DNA of 8,952 nucleotides from JBHJHK01 sp050330975. Its GTDB lineage: Bacteria; Pseudomonadota; Gammaproteobacteria; Competibacterales; Competibacteraceae. This document shows positions 1-6,578 of this stretch, piece after piece. The first letter of the stretch is position 1. Each line of letters begins with the position of its first letter. The DNA is taken from the NCBI GenBank assembly GCA_050330975.1, contig JBHJHK010000342.1:1-8952 (forward strand), given 5' to 3'. Below the pieces are notes generated by a model. That model did not search any database. It was not told where the DNA came from and worked only from the letters and a program-made list of their open reading frames with translations. A program made the position numbers and the translations under genes.

Positions 1-2
1 GG

Positions 3-485
3 TCGGCGGAAGTGGGGGAGCCGGGCTTTCGGGGGGGGGAGGCGTTGCTCGTCTTGGCCAGCGTGTGCTGGTCGTGGTACACCCTTCAATGTCAGCGCTG
101 GCTGGTGGGTTTTAATACGTTCCATATCACCGCCTGGACCATGACGGGCGCACTTGTTGCGGTGTGGTTGTTGTTCGCCGTCATGAGTCAATTTTCCCTG
201 GCGGCATTGCCCAACCCTTGGCCGACTTGGGAGATCAATGGGTTGTTGCTTTGGTTGGTACTCACCAGTACCTGTATGGGGGTGGTGTTGTGGCACGGGG
301 GCACCCGTCGGCTGGGGTTGGTGCGCTCGGCCATGTATTTCAATTTGGCGCCTTTGTTCGGGGTATTGATCAGCTCGGCGTTGGGCTTTGTGCCCACGCT
401 CTATCAATTGGCCGGTGGGGCCTTGGTGCTCGTTGGCGTCGGGCAGATACACGTACGGCGCTACTGGGCCTTGAAGTACGGCTGA
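3..485 (+). CDS. EamA/DMT-family permease, C-terminal part (5' end outside window)
   Basis: Probable inner-membrane exporter or permease of the drug/metabolite transporter superfamily; the substrate cannot be read from sequence. The reading frame is open back to the window edge, so the gene starts upstream and the GTG at 12 is probably internal. Counting from that GTG, five hydrophobic segments are visible at about residues 11-31, 39-58, 75-97, 107-124 and 131-148. This matches the second five-helix EamA repeat of a ten-helix protein. The repeat's typical closing pattern is present: small residues around 'LAPLFGVLIS' at about 113-122, then a last helix ending in a short basic tail. A run of nine G lies in the frame at 31-39, in the linker before the repeat. 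It ends 119 bp before the dehydrogenase on the same strand, so the two could be cotranscribed. The family call is fairly safe; no specific function is offered. Confidence 0.85.
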   Translation, partial: SAEVGEPGFRGGEALLVLASVCWSWYTLQCQRWLVGFNTFHITAWTMTGALVAVWLLFAVMSQFSLAALPNPWPTWEINGLLLWLVLTSTCMGVVLWHGGTRRLGLVRSAMYFNLAPLFGVLISSALGFVPTLYQLAGGALVLVGVGQIHVRRYWALKYG

Positions 486-604
486 TCCTGCCGTTTCCCT
501 GGATCGAGGGGTGATTGCCGAAAACGATAACATTTGTGGATACTGGCGGTCTTTGCTCGCCCTCGTTTGCCCTTCACTATCTCCACCCAAAGGCCACCTT
601 CACC

Positions 605-1675
605 ATGAGCCAGCGCAGCTATTGCATTGCCGTGATCCCCGGCGACGGCATCGGTACCGAAGTGATTCCCGAAGGCCAGAAGGCCGTTGAAGCCGCGGCG
701 CGGCACTTCGGTTTTGCCGTCCACTGGCAAGTCTTCGACTGGTCGTGCCAGCGCTATCTGGAGACGGGAAGACTGATGCCCGAAGATGGCATCGAACAAG
801 TCAAGGGGTTTGATGCCATTTACCTGGGCGCCGTGGGTTGGCCCACCGTCCCCGATCACATTTCCCTGTGGGGGTTGTTGATTCCCCTGCGCCGGGAGCT
901 GGATCAATACGTCAACCTGCGCCCAGTGCGGCTCCTGAAGGGCACCCAGTCGCCCCTGGTGGGGAGGGACTCCAAGGACATCGACTTTATCGTAGTGCGG
1001 GAAAACGTCGAGGGGGAATACTCCGAAATCGGCGGTCGCCTCTACGGGGGCACCGAGCAAGAAATGGTCTGCCAGCAGGCGGTCTTCACCCGCAAAGGCG
1101 TCGACCGCATCCTGCGCTACGCCTTTGAACTCGCCATGACCCGCCCCCGCAAACAAGTGACATCGGCCACCAAGTCCAACGGCATCGTCCACACCATGCC
1201 CTATTGGGACGAGCGGTTTAAGGTCATGGGGGCCCGGTACCCCGAGGTGACTACCCAACAGTTCCACATCGATATTCTCACCGCCCACTTCGTCCAGCAC
1301 CCCGACTGGTTCGACGTGGTGGTGGGGTCCAATTTATTTGGCGATATCTTGTCGGACTTGGGTCCGGCCATCGCTGGCTCCATTGGCATTGCGCCTTCGG
1401 CCAATATCAACCCCGAGGGCGTGTATCCGTCCATGTTCGAGCCAGTCCACGGCTCCGCCCCCGATATCGCCGGAAAGGGCATCGCCAACCCCATCGCCGC
1501 AGTGTGGAGCGCGGCGTTGATGTTGGATCACCTGGGGGAAAAGGCCGCCGCCAATGCCCTGGAAGCGGCCATCGAGACGGTTTTGGTGGCTCGCAGCGCG
1601 GTGACCCGGGATTTGGGAGGCGAGGCTGACACGGTGCCCTGCGGTGATGCCATCGCCGCGGCGGTGGCGGGTTGA
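605..1675 (+). CDS. Tartrate / D-malate dehydrogenase family (isocitrate/isopropylmalate dehydrogenase fold)
   Basis: NAD-dependent beta-decarboxylating hydroxyacid dehydrogenase of 356 residues, the usual family length. Near the N-terminus is 'IPGDGIGTEV' (11-20). The segment at 78-110, with 'GWPTVPDHISLWG' and 'QYVNLRPVRL', is characteristic of tartrate/D-malate dehydrogenases (TtuC, DmlA) rather than IPMDH or ICDH. By family analogy, substrate-binding residues include R97, R106 and R132, with catalytic Y139 and K190. Metal ligands are D223, D247 and D251, the last two inside the signature 'NLFGDILSDLGPAIAGSIG' (243-261). I chose ATG 605 because homology begins just after it and AAGG lies about 11 bases upstream. 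An in-frame TTG at 515 would add 30 residues with no family resemblance. Characterised members oxidise tartrate or D-malate, so the substrate here is ambiguous. It converges on the aldolase-like gene, 35 bp away. Confidence 0.93.
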   Translation: MSQRSYCIAVIPGDGIGTEVIPEGQKAVEAAARHFGFAVHWQVFDWSCQRYLETGRLMPEDGIEQVKGFDAIYLGAVGWPTVPDHISLWGLLIPLRRELDQYVNLRPVRLLKGTQSPLVGRDSKDIDFIVVRENVEGEYSEIGGRLYGGTEQEMVCQQAVFTRKGVDRILRYAFELAMTRPRKQVTSATKSNGIVHTMPYWDERFKVMGARYPEVTTQQFHIDILTAHFVQHPDWFDVVVGSNLFGDILSDLGPAIAGSIGIAPSANINPEGVYPSMFEPVHGSAPDIAGKGIANPIAAVWSAALMLDHLGEKAAANALEAAIETVLVARSAVTRDLGGEADTVPCGDAIAAAVAG

Positions 1676-1679
1676 GGTA

Positions 1680-1695
1680 CCCCCGGCCTCGGGGG
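1680..1695. terminator. GC-rich stem-loop between convergent genes
   Basis: A perfect 6-bp stem, CCCCCG with CGGGGG, closes a GCCT loop in the 35-bp gap between two convergent stop codons. No T-run follows on either strand, so it is not a textbook intrinsic terminator. Its position suggests a shared 3'-end structure for both transcripts. Confidence 0.4.
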
Positions 1696-1710
1696 CGTGG
1701 CTCAAAGCTA

Positions 1711-2469
1711 TCAACGGCGAAAGTCGGGGCTCACCCGATCCAACTTGCGCAGCAAGGCCGGCCACAATCGCTCCCCCTTGGGGCCATCCCCCCGCTGAAA
1801 CTGCTGGAAGGTGTGGTCACACACCTTTTTGCTGGGAATGATCAGCGGTTGGCCGGTGGAGCGGGTAGCCACCTGGATGCGACAGGCCATCTCTAGGTAG
1901 TACATCCGATAGAAGGCCTGGGCGATACTGCGGCCGACGGTGAGCAGGCCGTGGTGGCGGAGGATCATCGCCCCACGAGCCCCCAGGTCTGCCACGAGCC
2001 GTGCCCGCTCGTCCAATTCCAAGGCGATGCCCTCGTAGTCGTGGTAGGCCAGATCCCGGTAGAACTCCAATGACATCTGGTTGAGGGGCAACAAGCCCTC
2101 CTCCTGGGCCGCCACGGCCATGCCCGCCAGGGTGTGGGTGTGGAGGACGCACAGGGCGTCTTCGCGGGCACCGTGGATGGCGCTGTGGATGGTAAACCCC
2201 GCCGGATTGACATCCCACTGGCTGTCGCGGACTTTTTCGCCGTTGAGATCGATGACCACCAGGCTCGATGCGGTGATCTCCTCGAATAACATGCCGTAGG
2301 GATTAATCAAGAAATGGTGTTCGTCCCCCGGCAAGCGCGCCGAGATGTGGGTGTAGATGGTGTCATCCATACCGTAGAGGGCGATGAGGCGGTAGCATGC
2401 CGCCAAATCCATGCGCAATGCCCACTCGTGGGCATCGACACCGGGGGGCGGGGTAGTGGGCTTGGTCAT
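1711..2469 (-). CDS. Class II aldolase/adducin family protein, adducin-like subtype
   Basis: A 252-residue protein covering the whole class II aldolase/adducin domain with no extra domain. Zinc-ligand positions are kept: H110 and H112 in 'VLHTHT', and H172/H173 in 'ILRHHGLLTVG'. The motifs 'NPAGFTIHSAIHG' (88-100), 'LLPLNQMSLEF' (126-136) and 'AYHDYEG' (141-147) resemble the adducin head domain and its bacterial relatives. When aligned by eye on the HTH motif, the catalytic Glu of fuculose-phosphate aldolase (Glu73) falls on G91. Classical retro-aldol chemistry is therefore doubtful and the reaction is unknown. GGAG at 2477-2480 lies 7 bases upstream of the ATG, supporting this start. Its neighbour is a convergent tartrate/malate dehydrogenase, which hints at hydroxyacid metabolism by inference only. 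A palindromic block at 2518-2535 may control it. Confidence 0.9.
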   Translation of the reverse strand: MTKPTTPPPGVDAHEWALRMDLAACYRLIALYGMDDTIYTHISARLPGDEHHFLINPYGMLFEEITASSLVVIDLNGEKVRDSQWDVNPAGFTIHSAIHGAREDALCVLHTHTLAGMAVAAQEEGLLPLNQMSLEFYRDLAYHDYEGIALELDERARLVADLGARGAMILRHHGLLTVGRSIAQAFYRMYYLEMACRIQVATRSTGQPLIIPSKKVCDHTFQQFQRGDGPKGERLWPALLRKLDRVSPDFRR

Positions 2470-2936
2470 GGCAGCGCTCCGACAAAGGGGTAACCGACGG
2501 TGATGGGTCGTTCTTGAGTCTAGACCCTAGGGTCTCGGTCTACTAGGTTCCCGGAGCCGTACCTCCCGAAGGCCGACGACTCCCATGGCGGCCGTATGGG
2601 CCGTTGGGCGCCCATCGAAGAGAGGGGTGGAACGAAAAGTTGCTTAACCTACTCGCGCTTATCGATTACGCTACATGTCGCCCGAGCATGTCCCAGGAAA
2701 GGCAATGGGGAATTGGGGAATGCTTTGGGATCGCAGGCGGATGCCTTCAAGCATAGCCGTGTTGCGCAACAGTCTCCAACAGCCCCGAAGGCGGAGAACT
2801 CGCTCCACCTAGACCCATCCACCTCAAATTTCCATTTCGTCTTCAAAGGGGTGATGGATTTGTCAATGGAATGCGAGGCGATGCCCCATGCCACAAGGTA
2901 GGGAGCAGACCCCAGAAGCAAGGGACGGTAAAGCGA
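2470..2936. other. Gene-free stretch between divergent genes
   Basis: This 467-bp stretch separates the - strand aldolase-like gene from the + strand kinase gene. The open frames here (for example + 2596-2901) have no recognisable protein motif and no good ribosome-binding site, so I do not call them. Visible structure includes the palindromic block at 2518-2535 and ATGGGC...GCCCAT (2596-2601 and 2610-2615). There are also the 10-bp palindromes TGGGCGCCCA (2605-2614) and GTTGCGCAAC (2761-2770). ATGTCGCCCGAGC (2675-2687) is identical to 13 bases inside the kinase gene (3477-3489). I see no convincing sigma-70 promoter for the kinase. The stretch may hold decayed coding or mobile DNA, but nothing can be named. 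Confidence 0.5.
2518..2535. promoter_or_regulatory. Overlapping perfect palindromes, possible operator
   Basis: GTCTAGAC (2518-2525) overlaps the 14-bp perfect palindrome AGACCCTAGGGTCT (2522-2535). Another GTCTA follows at 2538-2542. The block sits about 50-65 bp upstream of the aldolase-like start codon on the - strand, where a dimeric repressor or activator would be expected to bind. No regulator gene is visible in the window. The symmetry is seen directly; the role is inferred. Confidence 0.4.
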
Positions 2937-4709
2937 ATGGCCTTCAAGCGCAATGCCATTGATATCGATGGCTATCACATCCTCAACGAATTGGGTCGAG
3001 GGGGCATGGCGACAGTCTACCGTGCTCACCACATTGCCACTTCGAAGGAAGTGGCTCTCAAGGTGTCCCACAGCGAGGTCGATCAGAGAAACTTTATCAA
3101 AGAGATAGATACATTAACATTAAAGCTTCCCGAACATAAACACATTATCAAAATATTTGAAATAGGCATACAGGAAAGTATGTGCTACTACGCCATGGAG
3201 TTGATCAAAGGCGGAACGTTACATGATAAAATAAAGATCAAACAAAAGGCTCAAGAGCGATGGCAAAGTGATGAAGTGCTCGAGATGATATCAGCCATTG
3301 GCAGCGCTTTGTCCTTTGCCCATAATTATGGTGTTATTCACTGCGATCTCAAGCCATCCAACATATTGATTCGCGAACAAACAACGGAGATTGTATTGGC
3401 TGATTTTGGCATTGCGCGCCTCCAGGGTGAAAAAAATAGCGATACGGCTCACAAGCTCATCGGTTCAAGATTTTATATGTCGCCCGAGCGCTTTGATGTC
3501 AAAAGCAATCCCAGCCCAATTCCCGCTTGGGATTTTTATAGCTTGGGTGTTATTCTGTATAATTTGCTGGAATATAGATATCCCTATCAAGGCAATAACA
3601 CCATCGAGGTAATGTTTCAACATATAAATTCCCCCATACCCAAGCTTGCTGCAGATTACAAAGACTTTCAGCCTCTCATTGAAAAATTGCTCCATAAAAA
3701 TAATAAAAAAAGAATTAGTGAATATGGCGCCCTAGCAGAAGAAGTCAACAACCTAAAAAAGCTAGTAGGAAACAAAAAGGCCCTAGAGTTGGGCGACTTT
3801 AATTATTGTGCTCTCATGCTTGACAAGCTGAATTACAATGTCAAACATAAGGTTTGGGGAGGGTATACCGAACCGGAGGATTTGGGAAAGGCCTTTCGGG
3901 GAAAAAAATCGGATTATCGAAAGCAGCTAAAGCGAGGTAGTCTGCCGCTTGATGCGTTGCGTCACATTTTTAGAAATTCCGAGCTAATCAATGATAATAA
4001 CGAGGCTGTGCTCATAGATGGTGATCCAAATCTGAAGGAAATTTTTGCCGGTGGATCCAGCGACTCGATGGCCATTCCTCGGATACTCATGGGTGCCGCC
4101 AAAATGAAGACATTTTTTTGTTGTGACGAATCCGATGAAAACCAAATCGATAGAATTGACGAGCTTTACTTTGATTTGATTAGCGTGGTTATAAAAACAA
4201 CCATCAAAAGCGTCACAAATGACTTGGGTTCAGGGCATCCCATCGACGATAATTGGATTACTCGCTTTCTCAGCTATTCAGTTGAGGCCACAGATATCAC
4301 CATGGTGAGTGTTTCAGAAATGGGCTTTGTGCCCGCTTGGGTATGCAAGCAATTTTTTGAAAACCCCAATCATAGTAGAATCACTCACGGTAAATCTATA
4401 ATCTATATCGTCAGTGACAATCTCAACCCAGTTAAAGTAAAAAGAAACATTATCGAGCGAGCAAAACGCATAGAGCAAATCAAGAAGATCGATGCAGCTA
4501 ACTCCGGTGCCAGGCCCACCGGCAAGGATTTTTTTCAGTTTGCCAACTTTGAAATCTCTGTTTATAGGGATATCATCCAAGATGTGGACAAGTTTTGTGA
4601 GGCCATCGCTGATAGCCCATTTACTTTTTGGAGCAATAACGATCAGTCCATGGATAATTTGGCCAAATATCTTGAATTGAAGCATGTCGAAATAAGCAGC
4701 AGCACATAG
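2937..4709 (+). CDS. Hanks-type Ser/Thr protein kinase with unassigned C-terminal region
   Basis: A 590-residue soluble protein. The kinase domain spans about residues 10-275. It has the glycine loop 'GRGGMATVY' (20-28), K42 in 'VALKVS', the probable alphaC E56, the catalytic loop 'HCDLKPSN' (135-142, D137), 'DFG' (156-158), 'YMSPE' (181-185) and 'WDFYSLGV' (198-205). All residues needed for catalysis are present, so it should be active. Cys replaces Arg before the catalytic Asp, making it a non-RD kinase. Residues of about 280-590 match no family I know; there are no PASTA, TPR, WD40 or transmembrane segments. ATG 2937 is preferred: it begins 10 residues before the kinase fold and AAGGGA lies 11 bases upstream. 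ATG 2871 is in frame but has no ribosome-binding site. From about 3090 the gene is markedly AT-rich (18 G+C in bases 3121-3180), unlike the flanks. The amt gene follows 139 bp downstream. Confidence 0.92.
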   Translation: MAFKRNAIDIDGYHILNELGRGGMATVYRAHHIATSKEVALKVSHSEVDQRNFIKEIDTLTLKLPEHKHIIKIFEIGIQESMCYYAMELIKGGTLHDKIKIKQKAQERWQSDEVLEMISAIGSALSFAHNYGVIHCDLKPSNILIREQTTEIVLADFGIARLQGEKNSDTAHKLIGSRFYMSPERFDVKSNPSPIPAWDFYSLGVILYNLLEYRYPYQGNNTIEVMFQHINSPIPKLAADYKDFQPLIEKLLHKNNKKRISEYGALAEEVNNLKKLVGNKKALELGDFNYCALMLDKLNYNVKHKVWGGYTEPEDLGKAFRGKKSDYRKQLKRGSLPLDALRHIFRNSELINDNNEAVLIDGDPNLKEIFAGGSSDSMAIPRILMGAAKMKTFFCCDESDENQIDRIDELYFDLISVVIKTTIKSVTNDLGSGHPIDDNWITRFLSYSVEATDITMVSVSEMGFVPAWVCKQFFENPNHSRITHGKSIIYIVSDNLNPVKVKRNIIERAKRIEQIKKIDAANSGARPTGKDFFQFANFEISVYRDIIQDVDKFCEAIADSPFTFWSNNDQSMDNLAKYLELKHVEISSST

Positions 4710-4735
4710 CGCAACTGTTTGTTTTTGTTGCGCTA
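4707..4735. terminator. Perfect 9-bp stem-loop at the kinase stop codon
   Basis: TAGCGCAAC (4707-4715) pairs perfectly with GTTGCGCTA (4727-4735) around an 11-base T-rich loop. The stem includes the kinase stop codon. The bases after it on the + strand are A-rich, so the T-tract of a standard intrinsic terminator is missing; the T's are in the loop. It could be an mRNA 3' end, a processing or stability structure, or a recombination footprint. Confidence 0.5.
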
Positions 4736-4787
4736 ACCAAAAAAGAATTCGGCCTATGTCATTCAATCACCATAAGAAATAATTTAC

Positions 4788-4817
4788 TTGAAAAAAATAT
4801 TTTTGGTGGCCTCTAAA
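4788..4817 (+). promoter_or_regulatory. Possible sigma-70 promoter for amt, with AT palindrome
   Basis: TTGAAA (4788-4793, -35-like) and TCTAAA (4812-4817, -10-like, 4 of 6 matches) are 18 bp apart and would give a short leader before the ribosome-binding site. The spacer contains the 12-bp palindrome AAAAATATTTTT (4793-4804). I could not find a convincing sigma-54 -24/-12 element, which often drives amt genes in proteobacteria. Confidence 0.35.
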
Positions 4818-4834
4818 TGGAACGTACCCTATCG

Positions 4835-4839
4835 GGAGG
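4835..4839 (+). promoter_or_regulatory. Ribosome-binding site that fixes the amt start
   Basis: GGAGG lies 9 bases before GTG 4849 but only 3 bases before the in-frame TTG 4843. The spacing selects the GTG as start. Confidence 0.8.
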
Positions 4840-4848
4840 TATTTGCTT

Positions 4849-6516
4849 GTGGAAAAGCATACGAGTTTGTCTTGTTGTGTTCTGTTGTGTTTGCTAAATT
4901 TTTTGTTTTTTTTTGGAATGCAAAGCAACGCTATCGCACAGGGAATTGGTGATCTCGGCATAACTAACCAACAAAGTAGCTCATCCGTTGATAAAGCAAG
5001 CTCAGGCCCGGTGCTTTTAGGGGAAATCGACGTTCCTATTTATATTGACAGGGCAGAGCTCAGCGAAATGGTGAGAGAAATTGCCTCTCAGGAATCGCAA
5101 AACGCCGAGACCTTGCAGATTCATGCCCGCTGGATACGCTATCTTAATGGCGAATTGCAAAAGGTGGCTCCTCCCGAGCAAGCTTACCTAAACACCATCC
5201 AGGTGGAGATTGAAAAAAAGGTAGAAGAGATTAACGAGCGCGCAGGGAGCAATATCTTTAATATCAATCGCTTTTGGGTGCTTATTGCGGCTTTCTTGGT
5301 CTTTTTTATGCAGGCTGGCTTTAAAGTGCTCGAGGTTGGGATGGTGCGCCAAGTTCATGGTAATACCGTGGGCATGAAGAACCTCACCGACTGGTTGGTG
5401 GTGTGTCTGTGCTATTATACCTTTGGTTTCGCTTTGATGTTTGGTGACAGCTGGGGCTTTTTTGGTTGGAATCCACAATTCTTTATGCCAACTGCTGAAT
5501 TCTTTGAAACGATAATTCCCAATACTAGCCATAATTTGGGTTTTGAGTTTTTTCTTTATCAGTTGGCTTTTGCAACTACGGCAGTGACCATTATTTCCGG
5601 AGCCACATCAGAACGTTTGCCATTGGTTACCTACGTGTTTATATCCATCTTTGTTTCGATGTTTCTCTATCCCGTTTTTGGTCACTGGACTTGGAGTGGA
5701 TACTTGCTCACGGGTAACGAAGGGTGGTTGGCAGAACTGGGTTTTCACGACTTCGCCGGCAGCACGATAGTCCACTCCATGGGTGCCTGGGTAGCCCTTG
5801 TGGCTCTGTGGTATATCAAACCGCGCAATTTTTGGTTGAAGCCCGACGGAGAGATCAACGATGAATACTACAAGCCTAGCAACCTGGGTTATGCCGTATT
5901 GGGAGTTTTTATTCTGTGGTTTTCCTGGTGGGGATTTAATGGTGGCAGCTTATTTGAGTTTCAGCCCCAGGTTTCATCCATCATAATGAATACCAACCTC
6001 TCGGGGGCCGCCGCCGCTCTAGTGGCATTTTTTAACGCCTTGGCTGTGGACAAGCGCTTCTGTTATCACATGCTCATCGGTGGTGCCATCGGAGGTCTGG
6101 TGGCCATCACCGCCTGCTGTGACGTGGTCACCCCCTCTGAAGCCATTGTCATTGGCATCGTCGCCGGGTTTGTTCACAACTATTCCTATCGCTTTTTGCG
6201 CGGATTTGCTTTCATGGGTAGACGATTTGATGATGCCATTGGAGCTATTCCCGTCCATGGGTTCTGTGGAGTGTGGGGAACTTTTGCAGTAGCCGTTTTT
6301 GGCACTCCTGGTGCGTTTAACTTTGCCGAGGTGAGACTGGAAAGCGTCCAAGTACAATTGCTGGGCATTGTGGTTGCGTTTGTGTTTGCCGTTGTGACAT
6401 CTATTATCTTCTTTGAGATTTTGAAGTTGCTCAGAATCGCTCGACGAATATCCAATAACGAGGAAGAATTTGGCTACACGGTGGGATCTATGCTCACCAT
6501 CGATCGGAAAAAATGA
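4849..6516 (+). CDS. amt: Ammonium transporter with periplasmic N-terminal extension
   Basis: A 555-residue Amt/Mep/Rh-family inner-membrane channel for ammonium, about 130 residues longer than AmtB. A signal peptide (1-30, hydrophobic core 9-23, 'AIA' before Q31) is followed by a hydrophilic, largely helical region (about 31-140) with coiled-coil character at 66-132. The Amt core starts at 'VFFMQAGFKVLEVG' (151-164). Family marks are 'GATSER' (251-256), 'HWTWSG' (279-284), D301 in 'DFAGSTIVH', twin pore histidines H309 and H470, and 'WGFNGGS' (361-367), which carries the AmtB F215/S219 equivalents. The pore is therefore intact. The C-tail ('NNEEEFGYTVGS', 536-547) lacks the usual G-x-D...HGE pattern tied to PII coupling, and no glnK is in the window. 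GTG was chosen from the strong GGAGG. Moderately AT-rich like the kinase gene upstream. It could act as a sensor as well as a transporter; that is inference. Confidence 0.95.
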   Translation: MEKHTSLSCCVLLCLLNFLFFFGMQSNAIAQGIGDLGITNQQSSSSVDKASSGPVLLGEIDVPIYIDRAELSEMVREIASQESQNAETLQIHARWIRYLNGELQKVAPPEQAYLNTIQVEIEKKVEEINERAGSNIFNINRFWVLIAAFLVFFMQAGFKVLEVGMVRQVHGNTVGMKNLTDWLVVCLCYYTFGFALMFGDSWGFFGWNPQFFMPTAEFFETIIPNTSHNLGFEFFLYQLAFATTAVTIISGATSERLPLVTYVFISIFVSMFLYPVFGHWTWSGYLLTGNEGWLAELGFHDFAGSTIVHSMGAWVALVALWYIKPRNFWLKPDGEINDEYYKPSNLGYAVLGVFILWFSWWGFNGGSLFEFQPQVSSIIMNTNLSGAAAALVAFFNALAVDKRFCYHMLIGGAIGGLVAITACCDVVTPSEAIVIGIVAGFVHNYSYRFLRGFAFMGRRFDDAIGAIPVHGFCGVWGTFAVAVFGTPGAFNFAEVRLESVQVQLLGIVVAFVFAVVTSIIFFEILKLLRIARRISNNEEEFGYTVGSMLTIDRKK

Positions 6517-6578
6517 TTGACGAGATGGGGTAGATGGAAAGCGGCTAAAGAGCTCGACGATCCATCGGCCCTGACCAG

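Noticed and set aside
461..1300. Long - strand open frame antisense to the dehydrogenase
   Set aside because: It overlaps a clearly identified dehydrogenase, has no recognisable motif, and is explained by GC-rich codon bias on the other strand.
2536..2580. tRNA-like fragment containing GGTTC
   Set aside because: No cloverleaf can be built; acceptor and anticodon stems are missing on both strands.
2596..2901. Open frame of 101 codons upstream of the kinase
   Set aside because: No ribosome-binding site, no family motif and low-complexity-like composition; it is more likely non-coding or decayed sequence.
2649..3071. - strand open frame overlapping the kinase start
   Set aside because: It runs antisense over the kinase glycine loop region and carries no recognisable motif.
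4707..4735. Integron attC site at the kinase 3' end
   Set aside because: The arms resemble the inverted core layout, but GCGCAAC does not fit the RYYYAAC consensus and no integrase or second site is visible.
4314..4766. - strand open frame of 150 codons over the kinase 3' end
   Set aside because: It is antisense to the well-supported kinase frame and shows no domain of its own.
4788..4848. Sigma-54 promoter for amt
   Set aside because: No GG and GC pair at the required -24/-12 spacing was found upstream of the start.
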